From: Ascarosepion bandense
Lineage: Eukaryota; Mollusca; Cephalopoda; Sepiida; Sepiidae
DNA: 64,000 bases
Reading direction: 5' to 3'
Assembly (NCBI GenBank): GCA_037127315.1
Contig: JBBBDQ010000443.1
Location: 578,001 to 642,000 of the forward strand
Shown here: piece after piece, positions 1 through 11,315 of the stretch
How the letters are laid out: the number at the start of each line of letters is the position of its first letter
How positions within the stretch are numbered: the first letter of the stretch is position 1
Notes under the pieces: model-generated
Told to the model about the DNA's origin: nothing
Databases searched by the model: none
Seen by the model: the letters and a program-made list of their open reading frames with translations, nothing else
Program-made: the position numbers and the translations under genes

Positions 1-2
1 TC

Positions 3-165
3 ATGGCCCTCCACATCTTCCTGTCTCTTATATGGCTCTTAATAAGTCTTTGTGTTACTTCTCTCAGAGCCTGTTCTACCTTCCATTTACTCAAGCCCAT
101 CATGTATGTTAGGTGCTCTGTCCCTCTTTCTCTCAGTCTATCCTGCCAGTATCAAGTTTGCCAAG
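3..165 (-). mobile_element. RTE-like LINE, 3' coding end (fragment)
   Basis: Read on the minus strand, this encodes a C-terminal piece of a non-LTR reverse transcriptase. Visible blocks are RERGTEHLTYMMGL, KWKVEQALREV and RDRKMWRAM. They line up in order with the end of the better LINE copy at 17603-18400 (RDRGKQWITYLS, RWMTERGL, RDRETWKAMIA). A stop lies just upstream in the same frame. The plus strand of the same stretch gives a hydrophobic signal-peptide-like open frame, which I treat as a shadow. The element continues off the left edge of the window. Confidence 0.5.
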
Positions 166-240
166 CCCTCTTTCTTATAAAGTTATTCGTCCAACTCATG
201 ATACTGGATCAAAATCAGTGGTGTATGCCTGAATTTCCAT

Positions 241-1832
241 AAGAAAAGATTAAACAATGATAACAGTGGCAAAATTTTAATTTTTTTGACTTCGATGATC
301 CATATATAAAATGAACATCAATGGCAACATTTCTTGATTAAGAGAGACAGCTCATTCTATGGTTTTACTTTTCAACATTAGTTTTGTTTTGTTTTGTTAT
401 ATTTCTTTAACCCTGAAATGGCCTAAAAATTGAATGATAAAATAAAAAAAGGGTTATGTTGTTTGTTGAGGAGTATTTAAATGTTTATGACATGGTGCAG
501 AAAATTTCAAAAACTGACATCATAATAAAATATAGATAAATCCACAATCAGTGATATTTGAAAAGCAAGAAAAGTTTGAAAGATTTTAAACATGTCAGTT
601 AAGAATATCCAAATTTGTTAAATATGTTCACTTTAATCCAGCTTAAATATATCTACTTTAATCCAACTTCTGAAGTTAGTGGCAGTTGGATATTCTTTTC
701 GCAGTAAAAGGGTGGGACCTAGTTGCCAATCCCGCAGCTCAAGCAAATTTCTATATAGGGGCCACCAGTGAGCTAAGTTCACGGAGCAGAAGCTGTGAAA
801 GTAAAATCAGAGAAGAGACCAGCTGCCAATCTCTGTCGAAACAAAAACAAAACTGCATGAAAAAATGATGGCCACTGTTTGATAGACAGCAAGAGGAAAC
901 ATTCATTAACCATTTTTAATAATTGTTCTCCCAATAAAAGTTTAAGTCCCAATAGATGCACAAGGCATGTGGCCTCTCTGATGAATGTTCCCCACTTTTT
1001 AAATGTAAGATGTTGTGAATAAAAAAATAAAAAATAAATATTCTTCTTGGATTGTCATGAAAAGCAACAGAGCATAGTTTATATTTAAACTCTAATTAAA
1101 AGACAAATGGTTTTCTGACCTTTCCCAAAGTCATTAGTACATAAGATGGGCATATGATCATGTGGTTAGAACATGGTCAAGAAAGTGATTTCTTGGTAAT
1201 ATCAGCCTCGGAGAGTCGATTCCTAGTATATGACATCCTAATATCAAACGATAGAGCTAGAAGGAATATAGGTTTAAAAAAAATAAGTTAGCAGATAAAT
1301 AGTTGTTTTATATCTTTTTATTAGCCTTACACTACAATATATTTAAAATATTTTATAGTTTCATGAGGGTGTAATTGTAACGTCTTCACTCTTCAAGGTC
1401 ATTTGCTTTTTTTTTTATTAGCACTCTATCCTTATCTGGATATCAAGCACTTTAAAACACACACAAAAAAACTGCTTGCCTAGAATGTCTTTCCACTAGT
1501 AAACTACTGAGAAAAACAACAATTTTGGTACTAAACAACATTACAATTTAACACACACACACACATAAATATATATATATATAATCAGCAATTTTTATTG
1601 AAAATGACTAATAAGTTCAGTCCATTTAAATTTTTTTATAGTGTTTTCCAGTTTGCATATAAATTATCATACATATGTATAAAGGCCTTAATGTTTCAAT
1701 TTTTTCATTATCATGAATATTAATGTAATCAGTTACATTGAAAAAAGCTTTATAATCTTCATTCTAACATTTTTAGAAATGCTAATTTGAATCTAAGTGC
1801 ATCAAATTTTTACTGATGTCATAACACATCAT
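241..1832. other. AT-rich stretch, no gene recognised
   Basis: No exon with convincing coding character and splice borders was found. The open frame near 686-868 has no recognisable motif and no neighbour that would explain it. A short CA/TA microsatellite lies at about 1551-1583. Confidence 0.4.
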
Positions 1833-2467
1833 TCAAAAAGTCCTGGGCCTGACATATAGATGGCACCACTAATAAAAAAAATTCATATGATTTTTATGAA
1901 GTATTAACCTTCAAATGGCATATGACAAAATTTGGAGCCAGTTGGATTATTTGTTTACAAATTAGAGTTATTTAAGTGAAGCTACTGTTGCAAATTTTTA
2001 AAACAGTGGAAAAATCTAAAATTTCATGTGTTGATAAAGTATTATTTTCTGATGGGAAAAATACTGTTCAAGCAAAGCAATAGCTTGATAAGTGTTATTT
2101 AGACTCTGCTTAATCAGAAACAACAGTTAAGTGGTATGCTGATTTTAAATGCAGTCATACAGACACAAATGATGCTGAATGCTCAGGTTGCCCAAAATCG
2201 ACAGTTATCCTGGAAAACACCAAAAATATCCACAAACTCGTTTTGGCCAATCGTAAGAATACTCCAGGGAAAGAGATTTGGCTCCATTAAAGAAGTGGTA
2301 GCAGAAACTAAGGTGTATTTTGAAGTCAAAGTCAAATTGTTCTACAAAAAAGGCATAGAATTGTTAAAGAAGCCTTGAAATCAATGTAGAAGGAGATTGT
2401 GTTGGTGAATAAAGTCGAATTTTGCCTAAAACTTGTTGTTATATTGGTTAGGCCCGGGATTTATTGA
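1833..2467 (+). mobile_element. Internally deleted mariner-type transposon
   Basis: Imperfect inverted terminal repeats are visible: TCAAAAAGTCCTGGGCCTGAC at 1833-1853 and its near reverse complement at 2447-2467 (about 17 of 21 matches). Between them is a decayed N-terminal mariner transposase (helix-turn-helix region). Recognisable pieces are a KNTVQAKQ-LDKCYLDSA block, WYADFK, and TDTNDAE-SG-P, with stops inside. The catalytic DDE part is missing, and only a short C-terminal-like segment precedes the right terminus. The element is about 635 bp against roughly 1.3 kb for an intact mariner, so it is a non-autonomous deletion derivative. A clean TA duplication was not resolved. Confidence 0.7.
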
Positions 2468-2767
2468 GTGATGTGTGAGATGAAAAATGTTGTAACTATC
2501 TGTAAGATATAAACATTTTAAATTTTTAATAAAATTAATTTATTGGGAATACCAAAATTCACAGCATATTAGTTTGAAAATATTTTTAAGCATTTTTTCA
2601 AAAATGCCTTATATTTTGTATTCATATATATGCCAATTGAATCATACCGTTGACCAACGTCCTCATCATCACAATTAACTCCAATATTTGTAGATAACCA
2701 GTATTTCCTTCAGTACTTAGAAAATGTTTTTCTTTATATTTAAAAAACAATATCTGACTGTATGTGA

Positions 2768-3086
2768 TCTAAACTTATTTATAAATGGAACTTTGTCTCT
2801 GTGTGTGTGTCTGTGTCTGTGTGTGTGTGTATCCATTACCTATAGACTCCAAAACGGGTGAACCGATTTTCTTGAAAATTTACACAGTTGTACTATAAGC
2901 ATCTGCAAGTGTTCTTAGCTAGGTTTTGTGTCGAGGTACTCCCAATAAATATCGAAAATCGAAAAAATCGGGTTATAGAAGGAGTGGTCCGATTTTAATC
3001 AAATTTGATACACTCATAGACAAAGACATAAGGAACGATATTCAAAAGTTTCAAGGTTGTAGTTCTTACAATAGTGCAGAAAATCG

Positions 3087-3128
<42 letters not shown>

Positions 3129-3514
3129 GTAAGATGTTTGTGTGTGTGTCTTTTTATCTACCTGTATGTCTGTATTTTTTTCGGCCCTTTTATTTTAGTT
3201 TTTGCTTCAGATTTGGCTCTAAGTAGGTATAATTGTAGTTCTTAGTCTCAGCCATGATACCATTTACGCAGAGGACTCATTTAATGTTCAAAATTCAGTT
3301 TACGACAAAAAAAACTTATTTGATATCGATACCAGGAAATCAAAATGTGACTTACATCCATTCATTTTTCTTTCAGTCTACAGTTTCGCTTTAACTGGAA
3401 ACAACTATTGCTTTTTAGTCTTTTGTGTCAACGTCCAAAGAGTCTGAGCTCCAGGACCCTGGATTAATTTTAAAGCTTTCATTACACCCGAGCAATGCCA
3501 GGCTATACTGCTAG
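2768..3514 (+). mobile_element. Non-autonomous Helitron, copy 1 (747 bp)
   Basis: It begins TCTAAACTTATTTATAAATG and ends with a decayed hairpin followed by CTATACTGCTAG. The preceding host base is A and the following one is T, with no target duplication. The interior holds TG/TA microsatellites (TA array about 3091-3123) and no coding sequence. The ends are shared with six other copies in the window (9189, 12757, 20270, 58091, 59105, 60845). TC at the 5' end, CTRR at the 3' end, a subterminal hairpin and A|T insertion are the established Helitron hallmarks. Confidence 0.8.
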
Positions 3515-3699
3515 TCTCAGATAACTTCAAAAACAGTTAAAAAAAGGTAGAAATAACACATTGCTGACAGACGTCAAAGGAAAACCTGATGCCAAAACTC
3601 TGCTAAGAATGACCACATTTACACTGAACTTTGACTGTGTACACTGGAGGAAATTATGAACAATATGTTTTATTAAAAAACAAAACATTGCAGACATAA

Positions 3700-4100
3700 A
3701 ACGAATATCCATTTAAAAAAAAACAAAATACAATTAGAGATACCAACACTCATATCATTACTTTTGATGCACCAGAACCACCACATGAAATAAAAATTGG
3801 ATATATAGTTTTATTCCAAACTCATTAATATGCTTCAACTGCCAAAGATAGGGACATGATAAAAATGAATATACAAGGAAGTTAGTATGTGCAAAATGTG
3901 GGGAGAATGATCCTAACCATATAGATCACATGCCTAAATGAAACCAAATGCCCTAAGTAAAAAAAAAATCATAGGGCAACTTCCAAGGACTGTGAAACCT
4001 AGAAAAAAATTAAAACACCAATAATATTCCCTAGTCAGAAGACAGAAAAAGCATGAAAACAAACTCCAGTATACCATCATATACAAAAATTACCCTAGCA
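3700..4100 (+). pseudogene. LINE ORF1 (gag-like) remnant with zinc knuckles
   Basis: A degenerate plus-strand frame shows CFNCQR-GHDKN, then CAKCGENDPNHIDH, then an HRATSKDC-like relic. These are the successive CCHC knuckles of the nucleic-acid-binding ORF1 protein of I/Jockey-type LINEs. Several stops interrupt it. A Ty3/Gypsy element starts at 4528, and a Jockey/I-like ORF2 end lies beyond it at 8040-10445. The two LINE pieces could be halves of one interrupted element, but the endonuclease and most of the reverse transcriptase are absent, so independent fragments are also possible. Confidence 0.5.
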
Positions 4101-4527
4101 ACATCAAGATATACTTATGAAAATCTAACAAATTACATGAAACACAAGAACTAACATTTTTAATTCAAGAATTAAAAACATATTGAAAATATTAAACCCA
4201 ATTGTAAACTGGAAAACGTACCATACCACTGAACCAAAACTATCCAGAAACAACATAAGTCAAACACAAAATTCACTAACAACTTCTCAAAGATAAAGCA
4301 CACGAAACTTCTCAAATGAAAAATTCTACAAAAAGAAAACTGATAGAACAAAAAACTAATAAAACCTCAATACAAAACAAATTCAAAATCCCCTCCCCAC
4401 CCCAAAAAAAGAAAATTAATTAAAAGCAAATAAACAGGAAAGTAACCCACATAAAGAAAATAAAAAAATGAAAAAGAAAAAACAAAAACTGTTTGTATAC
4501 ATTTCTGCAAAAACAAGTCTACCATCT

Positions 4528-4650
4528 TGTCATGTACGAATAAAGTGTCAATGCCGACATTTGAGTTTGAAGATGGATCGCCAGAGAGCAAACATAGTCG
4601 ACCCCATTTATATGTAATTAGAGGAATTGTGCTGCTGGGACCACATGATG
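4528..4650 (+). repeat. 5' LTR of the Ty3/Gypsy element
   Basis: It starts TGTCATGTACGAATAAAGTG and can be aligned with 7529-7650 over about 120 bp, ending near CACATGATGT. The true 3' end cannot be fixed because the other LTR is truncated at a TA array. The AATAAA within it may be a polyadenylation signal. Confidence 0.7.
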
Positions 4651-4922
4651 TTGTAAAAATAATGTATATATGGGTACATAATAAGCATTCTGCAACAAAA
4701 TATTGCTATCTCCAGTGCTAATACGGCAACTGAAAAATTAAAGAATGAATTAACGAGTTTTCTTAGGTCTAGGGACATGCGCAAAAACAAAAGCTAAGTT
4801 CGAAGTAAAAGAGAAAATAATACTGATTTTTAAGCCAAAAGGAGTATACCTTTTGCTGCTTTAAAACCAATTAATAAGAAATTTGAGAGACTAGAAAAAT
4901 TAGATGTGATATAAAAAAAATA

Positions 4923-5180
4923 GTCAGTCAGTCAGTTAAGTGCCATACGTGAAACACGCTTGGGCGATCATGTCTCGAAAGAGACATAACTGACTGGGCA
5001 GAAGATTATCCCGCAGAAGGTTGCCATTGCTTTCTGCAGTAGACTGGTTGCCAGCCAAGGCTATAGAACCCAATCTGTCCTGTTATTTAACCCATAACTG
5101 GAAGGAAGAGACGAATTAATACCTTTCCCAAGAGTAATCGCGCGTAAGTGAATGCAATGAATTCAACTGGAATTCGAACT
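4923..5180 (-). mobile_element. tRNA-derived SINE (family S), inside the Gypsy element
   Basis: The plus strand begins with the shared 3' terminus CAGTCAGTTAAGTGCCATAC and runs to GGAATTCGAACT, part of the tRNA-like head. The A-box part of the head is missing, so this copy is 5'-truncated. About twelve more copies occur in the window. Family S consists of a tRNA-like head (TGGTGCAGTGG A box, GAGTTCGAATTCC B box) plus a conserved body of about 240 bp. Confidence 0.8.
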
Positions 5181-7528
5181 AAAATTGGAATTCGAAATAA
5201 AAAATAGACTGTTCCAAATGGGCATCACCAAAAGTGTACACTAAAAAAAAAAATAATAAAATCCATGTATGTATATTTCAATGGGGCTAAATGAAAGTTT
5301 GAAACAATATAACTACCTGTTACCAAGTCCAGAGCGAATTTTTGCCAAATTAAATGGTGATAAGTTTTTTCTAAATTGAATCTGTCAGATATTTAACTAC
5401 AAGTACTAGTAGATGAAGAGTGCTCAAAACTCTTAACAGTTAACTCATAGAAGACTACACAAATTTAACCATCTTTCTGTATAAAGGTAGCCCCAAGCAT
5501 ATTTCAACAGATTATGGATACGATACTTGCCGATTTGGATTGTACATAAGCATATTTAGATGATGTACTTACTAAAAGTGAGACCCGAAAGCAACATTTG
5601 GAAGATGTAAAAAAAGTATTTGAAAGAATTAAAGAGTATGGTTATAAGATCAGCAAAGGAAAATGCAAATTGTTTATATCTAGAATTAAATATATTGATG
5701 CAAATGATAAACAACCAAATCCTTGAAGTTCGAGTGCAATAAATAACATGTCTACCCCCAACAAATGTAACAAAGTTATGGGAATTTTTAGGGTTTGCTA
5801 AATTACTATCATGTATATATACCAAATATGCGTAAATTAAAGGCACCCTTGAATCACCTGTTAAAGAAAGATATTAAATGGAATTGGTCAGATACATGTC
5901 AAAGTGCTTTGAAAGAGATTAAGAAAGTCTTAACATCGAACTTGTCACTAGCTCATTTTGACCCTAAAGTAAGATTGTAGTTGCATCAGATTTAAGTGAT
6001 TCAGGTATTGGAGTGGTGATTCTACACAAATCAAAGGATGGAAAAATCATCCATTATTATCCATATATGTGGATCAAAAAAGGGTGTTCCCACGCATATG
6101 GAAAATAGACTACAGCACTGGGGAACTATCCTATTAAACTATAATTATAAAATGGAGTTTCTACCATCGCAAAAATTAAGTCATGCAGAAGAACTATCTA
6201 AACTAATATAAAACTTCTGTGAATTTCTTGAGGACACAGTAATTGTGGTGATAAAGGTTGAAAATGAAATCAATAATACAGTTCAGTAACAGAACTGCCC
6301 ATAACATTAGAATAAATAAAAATTAAGTTGGAAAAAGACAACTATAATAAAAATGAAGAAGTAAATAAGAGTTTTAGAAAAAATAGAAAAGTGAATATTA
6401 CTGGAAATATTGCATTTTCATCATGCAATAATGTACTTATGTATGCAGAAAAAATTGTGATACCAGCATCATTGCAAAAATGTATGCTAAAAGAATTTCA
6501 CATATGACATCCAGGAATTTCTGGGATGAAATCCTTAATGAGGTGTTATATGTATTGACCAAAAATGGATCAAGATATTAAAAATTTAATAAAATCATAC
6601 AGATGTTGTACTCTGGCAGCATCATCGCCTATAAAATATCAACCTTGGCTGAAAACTGATATTCCATGGTTCAGAATACATATAGACTTTGCAGGACCAT
6701 TAAATGGAGCATACTATCTAGTGATAGTCAATAGTTACACTAAATGGCCAGAAATATAAAAAATATAGAAGGCAGACTACTGTGGTAATGATAAATTTTT
6801 TACACAAGATTTTTTTAAGGTTTAGTGTATCTGACTCTTTTGTTTCAGATAACTGGGCACAATTCACATCTAGTAAATTGAATGTTTTCTGTAAATCACT
6901 AGCAATAGAACACATTACAATGTCCTCTTATCACCCAAGATCAAGCGGACAAGTCAAATTGTTTGTCGATACATTTAAAAGGGCACTAAAATAGTCAGAG
7001 GGAGAGGAGTCTGATGAAGTGATGTTTCAACAATTTCTGAGTTTTTTCAGATTAACAAACCCAAACACTGTGTGTGGAATGTCGCCTGCAGAGTTGATGT
7101 TCACCAGAAAGATTAAGTTCATTTTTTAATAAATTATTACTAGAACGTAAGGCGAGATCATTAAGAAATAACAATATAAGTAAATATTTCAAACTTGGAG
7201 ATGAATTATTTTTTAAAAGGTGGGAAACAATTTTGGGAAGATAGTGTTTTAAAAAAACAGATTAGTAAAATGACATGGATGGTACAGGGTCAAAGGTGGA
7301 AGCATAAGCAACACCTTAATTAGTTAAAAGGAAGATTCACTGATTTGGAAAGTCTTCTCAAAGATGTACCTATGGTAATATTGTATGACACTTTTGACTT
7401 ACCCAGGCCATCAGAAATTGTTGAACTAAAGTTTTACAGTAAGAGAAAAAAAAAGCAACATAATTTTAAAATAGTGGAACAATGCTGAAGAAATATAAAC
7501 TCCAGAGGAAGTCATCTCAAAGGGGAGG

Positions 7529-7650
7529 TGTCATGTATGAATAAAGTGTCACTACCGATATTTGAATTTGAACACGGATTGCCAGAGAAGAAAACGGTTG
7601 ACCTCATTTTGATGTAATTAGATGAATAGTGCTACTAGAATCACATGACG
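7529..7650 (+). repeat. 3' LTR of the Ty3/Gypsy element (truncated)
   Basis: It starts TGTCATGTATGAATAAAGTG immediately after the polypurine tract and aligns with the left LTR with scattered substitutions. It stops at CACATGACG where a TA array begins. The divergence between the LTRs points to an old insertion. Confidence 0.7.
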
Positions 7651-7678
7651 TATATATATATATATATATATATATATA

Positions 7679-7881
7679 AGAAAAATAAAATTAAGACAGA
7701 CATGTTATTTCATGGTGAATCGGAAGTATAGACCTGTTCCAGGCAAACCATCATCAGCTTCCGTCTTTATTTTACAAAGGATTTTACATGAATGAAGATG
7801 GAAGCTGATGATGGTTTGCCTGGAATAGGCCTATACTTCCGATTCACCATGAAATAATGTGTCTGCTGTAATTTTTCTTAT
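7679..7881. mobile_element. Fold-back MITE flanked by a TA array
   Basis: Two arms of about 80 bp are near-perfect inverted copies. The left arm carries GTGAATCGGAAGTATAGACC and the right arm GGCCTATACTTCCGATTCAC, with GGCAAACCATCATCAGCTTCC against its complement nearer the centre. The left side is an uninterrupted TA array (7651-7677). No coding sequence is seen. This fits a Tc1/mariner-type MITE, a group that inserts at TA. Confidence 0.75.
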
Positions 7882-7993
7882 ATTTGCTCTATATATATTT
7901 ATATGCATATATGTTTGGAGGTCTCTTAGAGAGTTATCCTACCACTGTATGTACAGGAGATTCCTTTGGATTCTTCTATAACCACACTGAATG

Positions 7994-8030
<37 letters not shown>

Positions 8031-9188
8031 TTGAGCCATAAAAGTATTCTTCAAAGGCATTATTTCTAGTATATATGACTTTACGAAATACCTCGATCCA
8101 GAATTAGAATTAAATGGACACTTAATTCCCATAGTCCAACAAATAAAATATTTAGGAATCATACAAGATAAAACTTAACTTCAAAGTGCACATTGATTAA
8201 CTTAAACAGAAATATCAAACAGCCTTGAAGCTTCTAAAAGTAATATCAAAATTGAATTGGGATGCCAAACAAAAAGTAATTCTCAGAATATATGTCACAC
8301 ATCGCATCAAAATTAAACTATGGATGCATTATTTACAATGCCATATGTAAATCCTATCTTAAAAATCTACAACCCATACAAAATCAAGGACTAAGATTAA
8401 ATCGCAGAGCCTTCCAGACCTCACCTATGCAAAGTTTATATATAGAAGCCAATGATCTACCTATATCTCTGTGATGAGGAAAAATGCTCTCTCCTATATG
8501 CATTAAAAATACAACCCAAATAATTTATCATACCAAAAAGCATATGAACCTCAATATTTTCAGTTTTATAGAAATAAACCAACATCCAACCCTTCAAGTG
8601 AACTTTGAATTAACAAGGTACTAGAACAAAAAAAGAAAGATCTTCATAACATAACACCAATCACAATAAATGAGGTAGCTCTATGGACAATCTCCAAACA
8701 TCACATGGACCTCACATTGATACACAAAGAAACAATCAACAAAAGTATGTACAGATGATCAAGATAGAAATATTGTGGCTATAAACAATTCTACACAGAC
8801 GCATAAAACATCCTAGATAGAATAGGTACAGCAACCACAAACAGACAAATTCATAAATAAATCAGGCTACCAAATAATGCATTCATCTATACTGCTGAAC
8901 TGCAAGCCATTAAAATGGCACTTAAAATGATAGAAACTTCAAATATTAGGAAGTTTATAATATTCTAAGACTCCTTATTTCGTTTAACAGAAGTTAAAGA
9001 AAAGAACACTAATTATTTCAATATTCAAGAAATCCTAGAAACTTGTCATTGCTTAAAACAAAAAACAATAATATTGGCATGGATTCCTAGCCATATTGGC
9101 ACCAAGAAAAATCATGAAGCTGACACCCTGGCAAAAGAGGCAACAAAAGTTAAAATAACCAATATCAAACTCCCATATACAGATCTAA

Positions 9189-9690
9189 TCTAAACTTATT
9201 TATAAATGGAACTTTGTCTCTGTGTGTGTCTGTGTCTGTTACCTATAGACCTCCAAAATGGCTGAACTGATTTTCTTGAGAATATACACAGTTGTACCAT
9301 AAACGTCTGCGAGTGTTCTTAGCTAGGTTTTGTGTCGAGGTAGACCCGATAAATATCAAAAATCGATAATCAAAAAAATCGGGTTATATAAGGAGTGGTT
9401 CGATTTTAATCAAATTTGATACACTCATAGACAAAAACATAAGAAACGATATTCAGAGGTTTCAAGGTTGCAGTTCTTACAATAGTGCAGAAAATTTGAT
9501 ATCAATACCAGGAAATGAAAATTTGACTTACATCCATTCATTTTTCTTTCAGTCTACAGTTTCGCTTTAACTGGAAACAACTATTGCTTTTTAGTCTTTC
9601 GCGCCAACATCCAAAGAGTCTGAGCTCCAGGACCATGGATTAGTTTTAAAGCTTTCATTACACCCGAGCAACGCCGGGCTATACTGCTAG
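9189..9690 (+). mobile_element. Non-autonomous Helitron, copy 2 (502 bp), inside a LINE
   Basis: The ends are TCTAAACTTATTTATAAATG and the GC-rich hairpin CCCGAGCAACGCCGGG followed by CTATACTGCTAG. The host reads ...GATCTAA|TTACAAAA..., and joining these bases restores the LINE frame (PYTDLITKIK). This copy therefore defines the exact termini: insertion between A and T, no duplication. The hairpin can form a 6-bp stem (CCCG and GC pairs, one bulged A) with an AAC loop, 12 nt before the 3' end. Confidence 0.85.
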
Positions 9691-9830
9691 TTACAAAAAT
9701 AAAATTCAACACATCAAAAGAAAATGGCAAGCAATTTGGGACATGTTCTCAAACAATAAACTATATAAACATCAGCTGGCAATAAGAAAGGAGAATATGG
9801 AGCTATCAGAAATATGTACAAGAAATAGTG

Positions 9831-10360
9831 CTGAACAGAATAAGAATTGGACACACTCACCTGAGTGAGAGAGGGAGATGCACACACACATACACACAAT
9901 ACCTAGGTGTACCCACTACAACCAATATCTCATCATCTAGCAAATCTTGATAGAATGCAAGAAGCACAAACAGTACATAGCAACTATTACCAAGCACAAA
10001 ATCTTAGTATGCTCTTCAAAAATGTACCTTCTGTCCAAATAATAGGATATCTGAAGAAAATTAAATACTTTCAATTTCTTTAGAAAATAGAGCTTGGACT
10101 TTTGAACCAAACAACTTTTGTTTTGAAATAGTGCTCAACAGAATAAGAATTGGACACACTCACCTGAGTGAGAGAGAGACACACACACACACACACACAC
10201 ACACAATACCTAGGTGTACCCACTGCAACCAATTTCTCTCTATCAAGCTTATCTTGATAGAATGCAAGAAGCACAAACAGTACATAGCAACTATTACCAA
10301 GCACAAAATCTTAGTATGCTCTTCAAAAATGTACCTTCTGCCCAAATAATAGGATATCTG
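9831..10360 (+). repeat. Tandem duplication (about 300 bp) of the LINE 3' part
   Basis: The stretch starting AATAGTGCTGAACAGAATAAG at about 9830 recurs at about 10130 with few changes. Both copies include a CA microsatellite of different length and the block ending CCAAATAATAGGATATCTGA. A third occurrence of GAAAATAGAGCTTGGACTTT (10083, 10640) suggests a further partial unit. Confidence 0.75.
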
Positions 10361-10675
10361 AATAAAGATTAGTATAAAGATTAGTGGAAGAATGGCACTC
10401 GACACAGGAATACGATATAACGGATTTACTGGACGAAGGTACAATTAACTAAGATACAGATAAGCAACCAACAAGTAGGAGCAGAATTAACTATCAAATA
10501 GAGAATGCCTTCACCTAAGAGGTTTGTTCTCCTCGTACCGCTTGTCACCGTCCTTTATAGACTAGATCATTCCATTCTCGGGGATGGTAGGATGTTCCAC
10601 CATAAAACTAAAGAAAATCAAATCCTTCCCACTTTCTATAGAAAATAGAGCTTGGACTTTGAACCATAGAACTTA

Positions 10676-11315
10676 TGGTAAATGTTCGTTTTAAGTCCCT
10701 TCGTTTTTCCCCTTCAAATTTATCCAAAATAGCATTATCTCTGTGCAAATGTATATGCTGAACTCAAATTAAGTGTTAGTTATTGAAGAAACTTACCTTT
10801 TTTTATCTAAATGTTCATAAAAAAACGAACTATATCTTTCACTTTTTCTCTCCCATAACTCTCACGAAGTCATGTAATTAACTGCATAATGACGGACTTC
10901 ATATGTGCACTAATTTTTGTCGATTTTTCTTCATTTACTGATACTTCCGGCAATGTACTTTTGGGAATGAAAGTAATGTGCTATTGTATTTCTACGCTTA
11001 TTACTTTCATTAGCGGAAGAACATCACCGGAAGTTTCAGTAAAAGAAGAAAATCGACCAAAATTCAAAACAAAATTTCTGCCTACGTAGAACGTCATTCT
11101 GCAGTTAATTACATGACTTCATGAGAGTTACGAGAGAGAAAAAGTGAAAGATATAGTTCGTTTTTTTATGGACATTTAGATAAAAAAAGGTAAGTTTCTT
11201 CAATAACTAATTGTTGATTTGAGTTCAGCATATACATTTGCACAGAAATAATGCTATTTTGTATAAATTTGAACTGGGGTGGAAAAGTGAAAGGACATAA
11301 AACAAACATTTACCG
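10676..11315. mobile_element. Long fold-back element (about 640 bp, nearly all stem)
   Basis: The left half reads ATGGTAAATGTTCGTTTTAAG ... GAAACTTACCTTTTTTTATC ... GAACTATATCTTTCAC ... CATGTAATTAACTGCA. The right half carries the complements in reverse order out to ACAAACATTTACC at about 11311. Inner segments (GATACTTCCGG / CCGGAAGTTTC, GTAAT / ATTAC) continue the pairing to a small loop near 10985. No TIR-distinct interior or transposase is present. The 67-residue open frame at 10889 is a by-product of the stem. Fold-back transposon or recombination palindrome are both possible. Confidence 0.8.

Larger units (their letters stand above)
4528..7660 (+). mobile_element. Ty3/Gypsy LTR retrotransposon, decayed
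   Basis: A pol remnant is flanked by two related LTR starts (4528 and 7529), and a polypurine tract (AAAGGGGAGG) ends directly before the right LTR. In order the plus strand shows: reverse transcriptase (GDKFFSKLNLSD, then AYLDDVLTKSETRKQHLEDV near 5545-5620, carrying the catalytic YLDD box), the RNase H connection (LKAPLNHLLKKDIKWNW, 5835), an integrase zinc-finger region (HPGISGMKSLM), and integrase core pieces (IHIDFAGPL at about 6683, VSDNWAQF at about 6853, YHPRSSGQV at about 6929). Frames shift repeatedly and stops are common. No gag is clear. A SINE sits inside at 4923-5180. The right LTR is cut by a TA microsatellite. Confidence 0.85.
8040..10445 (+). mobile_element. Jockey/I-like LINE ORF2, C-terminal half, interrupted
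   Basis: Degenerate frames give the end of the reverse transcriptase (QQIKYLGII near 8135; SKLNYGCIIYNA and LQPIQNQGLRLNRRAF at 8308-8415), an RNase H domain (YTAELQAIKMALK near 8890, ILAWIPSH near 9070, EADTLAKEA near 9118), and the downstream conserved block LNRIRIGHTHLSE (9833). The same order occurs in the cleaner copy at 39541-40296. The frame is split by the Helitron at 9189-9690. Removing it restores PYTDLITKIKF. The terminal part is then duplicated (see 9831-10360). Many stops show it is dead. Confidence 0.75.

Noticed and set aside
3..242. Signal-peptide-like open frame at the left edge (possible first exon of the protease)
   Set aside because: The opposite strand encodes a recognisable RTE LINE end over the same bases, and no phase-compatible donor follows.
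10889..11089. 66-residue secreted-like protein
   Set aside because: It lies across the loop of the long hairpin and is explained by the fold-back structure.
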